64,000 nt of DNA. Origin: an uncultured Pseudomonadales bacterium. Lineage in GTDB: Bacteria; Pseudomonadota; Gammaproteobacteria; Pseudomonadales; Porticoccaceae. A program made the position numbers and the translations under genes. Location of the stretch: NCBI GenBank assembly GCA_943788875.1, contig CALSSA010000004.1, forward strand, positions 240,379 to 304,378. The letters are read 5' to 3'. This document shows positions 61,908-64,000 of this stretch, piece by piece. Under the pieces are notes generated by a model that was given only the letters and a program-made list of their open reading frames with translations, was not told the origin of the DNA and searched no databases. Position 1 is the stretch's first letter; the number at the start of each line of letters is the position of its first letter.

Positions 61908-63277
61908 GTAGAGTCTGGGCCGGCTCTCCTTGAAATCCAGACCACAAAACGCTGGACAAATATTGGATCGCGAATAAATACCGTGGCAAAAAACAGTCCA
62001 TTCATCAGTGCCACAGCTAGGAAGAACTGCGGAATAGTCCAGCCCAGCACACTGAGAAACAGCATGCCAAGAACGGCCCCGGTCACCATAAACAAAGCAT
62101 TAATAATATTGTTGATCGAGATCACCCTGGCTCTGGTATCACCCTGAGTTCGCTGTTGAATCATTGAATACAGCGGCACAATCAGCAGCCCGCCAAACAT
62201 CCCGATAAACATTAGATCCAGCATCACATGAAAGCCGCCGGTTAAGCTTGCAAAATCACCTGGTAAAACAGCGGTGACAAGGGGGTTAGCCGCTTGATAG
62301 CTGGCAGTGGTAAAGAACAGATCTATAGCAAACACCGACAGACCCAGAGCACCCACTGGCACTAGACCAGGCTCCACCTCGCCCTTGGAAACCCGGTGAC
62401 ACAACAGCGAACCAATGGCAACGCCGACAATAAATGCTGCCAGCAGAATAGAAATTAATGTTGCATGCCCATTGAGCACAGTGATCGCATAGTTAGGAAC
62501 CTGAGTCAGAAAGCTACCGCCAAATAACCAGAACCATGAAATCGAAATAATGCAGAAGAACACTGTTGGGTTTTGCCGTGCCAGACGAAAATTTCGTGCC
62601 GTCTCACTCAGCGGATTGAGATTAAATGTACCTTGCTGCGCTGCGGCGGTACTTGGTGCCTCAGGGATTTTCTTGCTGCTCAGCCAGCCGACAATCGCTA
62701 CCAGAATAGTCAGAGCCCCCACATAGATTGGCCCCTGCTCGGCAGTCACTAACCAGCCACCAATAAGAGTGCCCAACAAAATAGAGACAAAAGTACCCAT
62801 GCCTGTTTGAGCATTGCCCGCCAGCAGCTCATTGCTATCCAGGTGCTGAGGGATAATGGAGTACTTAATTGGCCCAAAGAATGCCGACTGGACCCCAAGA
62901 AAAAATAAAATGCCCAGCATCAATGGAATATCACCCAGCCATAATGCATAGCAGCCCGCCACCATCAAAATAATTTCCGCCATTTTGATACGTCTAATCA
63001 GCAGCGCCTTATCATAGCGATCCGCCAGTTGCCCAGCAGTGGTAGAAAATAAGAAAAAGGGCAGAATAAAAAGCCCAGCGGCAAGATTGGTAACAAAGTT
63101 GGTATTGCTTTCAGACCCTGCAACAGCAGTACTCACTACAATCACCAGAAGAGCATTCTTAAATAAATTATCGTTAAGAGCACCGAGAAACTGGGTAATA
63201 AAAAAAGGTAAGAATCGCCTCTGGGAAAAAAGATGAAACTGACCTGTTCTGATGGGGGTATCCTGAGGCTGGTTCAT
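61901..63277 (-). CDS. MFS transporter, LplT-like
   Basis: 458 aa, about 12 spans, with N-terminus FFITQFLGALNDNLFKNALL and SAFFGPIKYSIIPQHLDSNE, patterns shared with lysophospholipid transporter LplT and the MFS half of Aas fusions. Here it stands alone: no acyltransferase or acyl-ACP synthetase domain is fused or adjacent. Substrate is inferred only. Confidence 0.82.
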   Translation of the reverse strand: MNQPQDTPIRTGQFHLFSQRRFLPFFITQFLGALNDNLFKNALLVIVVSTAVAGSESNTNFVTNLAAGLFILPFFLFSTTAGQLADRYDKALLIRRIKMAEIILMVAGCYALWLGDIPLMLGILFFLGVQSAFFGPIKYSIIPQHLDSNELLAGNAQTGMGTFVSILLGTLIGGWLVTAEQGPIYVGALTILVAIVGWLSSKKIPEAPSTAAAQQGTFNLNPLSETARNFRLARQNPTVFFCIISISWFWLFGGSFLTQVPNYAITVLNGHATLISILLAAFIVGVAIGSLLCHRVSKGEVEPGLVPVGALGLSVFAIDLFFTTASYQAANPLVTAVLPGDFASLTGGFHVMLDLMFIGMFGGLLIVPLYSMIQQRTQGDTRARVISINNIINALFMVTGAVLGMLFLSVLGWTIPQFFLAVALMNGLFFATVFIRDPIFVQRFVVWISRRAGPDSTQ

Positions 63278-63336
63278 AAAAACTCCAGTTTAATTTTTAT
63301 TATTTTATTTACCAATCATAACAGTAGTAAGGCGGT

Positions 63337-63846
63337 TTAGTCGGAGTTTAAGTGACGGCCCATCACCGTAGTTTTGCGACTCCCGAAATCCCGACGCTCA
63401 AGATCCTCAAAGGTGCGCAGTTCGACAAAGCCGGCCTTGCGCATCATGCCCGCGGAAGCCAAATTTTCCTCATGTCGATCAACCAATGCCATGACCGCAT
63501 CGAGTGACTCTACAAGTGCAAAAGTCTGGCGGAGCAGTTCAGAACCAATACCGTGCCCCGCATAATCCCGATGTACGGTAACCTCGGAAATATAGACCGC
63601 AGGATGAGATTGGGTATATTGATGATATTTCTTTGGTAGGGCATTGGGGTAAAAGAAGATACATAGACCGACAACCCTGCTTTTATCGCAGGCTAATAGC
63701 ACTTCACCACCGCCCTGACCAACAGTAGTGAAACTTTCCATCACGCCATCAATTGGCAGATGATTCCAAGGATTGGCGCCATGGTCGAGCAGGAAGTCTA
63801 TGAGACTAGCATGCTCTTCTGAGAGCGCACTACGATAATTAATCAT
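63337..63846 (-). CDS. GNAT-family N-acetyltransferase
   Basis: 169 aa with the acetyl-CoA binding motif around VTVHRDYAGHGIGSELLRQTF and a later helix ENLASAGMMRKAGFVEL. Substrate unknown. The remaining 154 bases to the window edge show no further gene. Confidence 0.85.
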   Translation of the reverse strand: MINYRSALSEEHASLIDFLLDHGANPWNHLPIDGVMESFTTVGQGGGEVLLACDKSRVVGLCIFFYPNALPKKYHQYTQSHPAVYISEVTVHRDYAGHGIGSELLRQTFALVESLDAVMALVDRHEENLASAGMMRKAGFVELRTFEDLERRDFGSRKTTVMGRHLNSD

Positions 63847-64000
63847 TCAAAATGCCATGATTGAGACGTTAGTAGGTGGGGAAGCCTCCGCAGTATTGCT
63901 TGCTGAGTTACACCATTTTATCAACTATATTGGCGCGAAACTCTTTTCCGCAGGCGTCCCCTAATTGGTTACAGTTTATTGTCTTTATGTCGATTGTTAT

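Overview
The window is a near-complete polar-type flagellar gene cluster (about 1-40 kb) followed by a block of ordinary chromosomal genes (40-64 kb). The gene content (flhF/flhG, the FlgP and FlgT accessory proteins, a sigma-54 plus sigma-28 flagellar promoter hierarchy, a TonB-dependent receptor with FecI/FecR, a TRAP transporter, and the ftsY-ftsE-ftsX-rpoH block) points to a marine gammaproteobacterium, probably of the SAR92/Cellvibrionales-like group. That placement is an inference from gene content and codon feel, not from a search.

Layout. (1) 1-6.5 kb: export-gate and switch operon fliK-L-M-N-O-P-Q-R-flhB on +. (2) 6.5-9.4 kb: three genes I do not recognise, directly behind flhB: a large protein with a degenerate ATPase-like head, one membrane span and a SPOR-like tail, a small acidic protein, and a membrane-anchored coiled-coil protein. 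(3) 9.4-15.8 kb on -: flhA-flhF-(small ORF)-flhG-fliA followed by two more unrecognised genes in the slot where relatives carry cheY/cheZ. A good sigma-54 promoter lies in front of flhA. (4) 16.0-19.7 kb on +: flgP, flgT, a LysM protein, a second FliK-like protein and a free-standing FlhB-C-terminal-like protein, behind a near-perfect sigma-28 promoter. (5) 19.7-21.7 kb on -: flgA-flgM-flgN, with flgM having its own sigma-28 promoter. (6) 21.9-35.6 kb on +: flgBCDEFGHIJKL-fliD behind a perfect sigma-54 promoter, with unusually long FlgE (945 aa) and FlgK (1000 aa) and a FlgJ lacking a muramidase domain. (7) 35.7-39.9 kb on -: three flagellin genes (one broken) and flaG. (8) 40-64 kb: TRAP dctQM, thioesterase, lipase, fecI-fecR-TonB receptor, exbD, mutM, coaD, rsmD, ftsYEX, rpoH, DUF423, trmB, FKBP isomerase, rsd, lrgAB-like pair, dsbB, acpH, gshA, a small unknown, a DJ-1 protein, an LplT-like MFS transporter and a GNAT acetyltransferase.

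How it works together. The promoters visible by eye reproduce a class hierarchy: sigma-54 drives flhA-flhF-flhG-fliA, flgB onwards and one flagellin; FliA (sigma-28) then drives flgP-flgT, flgM and at least one other flagellin, with FlgM as the anti-sigma factor. A palindrome-like motif GGCA-N6-TGCC is clustered upstream of three of these promoters and may be the site of the master activator. No chemotaxis or stator gene is in the window, although FliM keeps its CheY-binding N-terminus.

Oddities. Five late flagellar genes (flgF, flgL, fliD, flagellin 1, flaG) carry small frameshifts between 26.5 and 40 kb, while I found no such break elsewhere; this is either motility decay or clustered sequence error. 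The best candidates for something undescribed are the five unrecognised genes that meet tail to tail at 6.5-10.6 kb in the centre of the flagellar cluster. No tRNA, rRNA, insertion sequence or CRISPR array was recognised.
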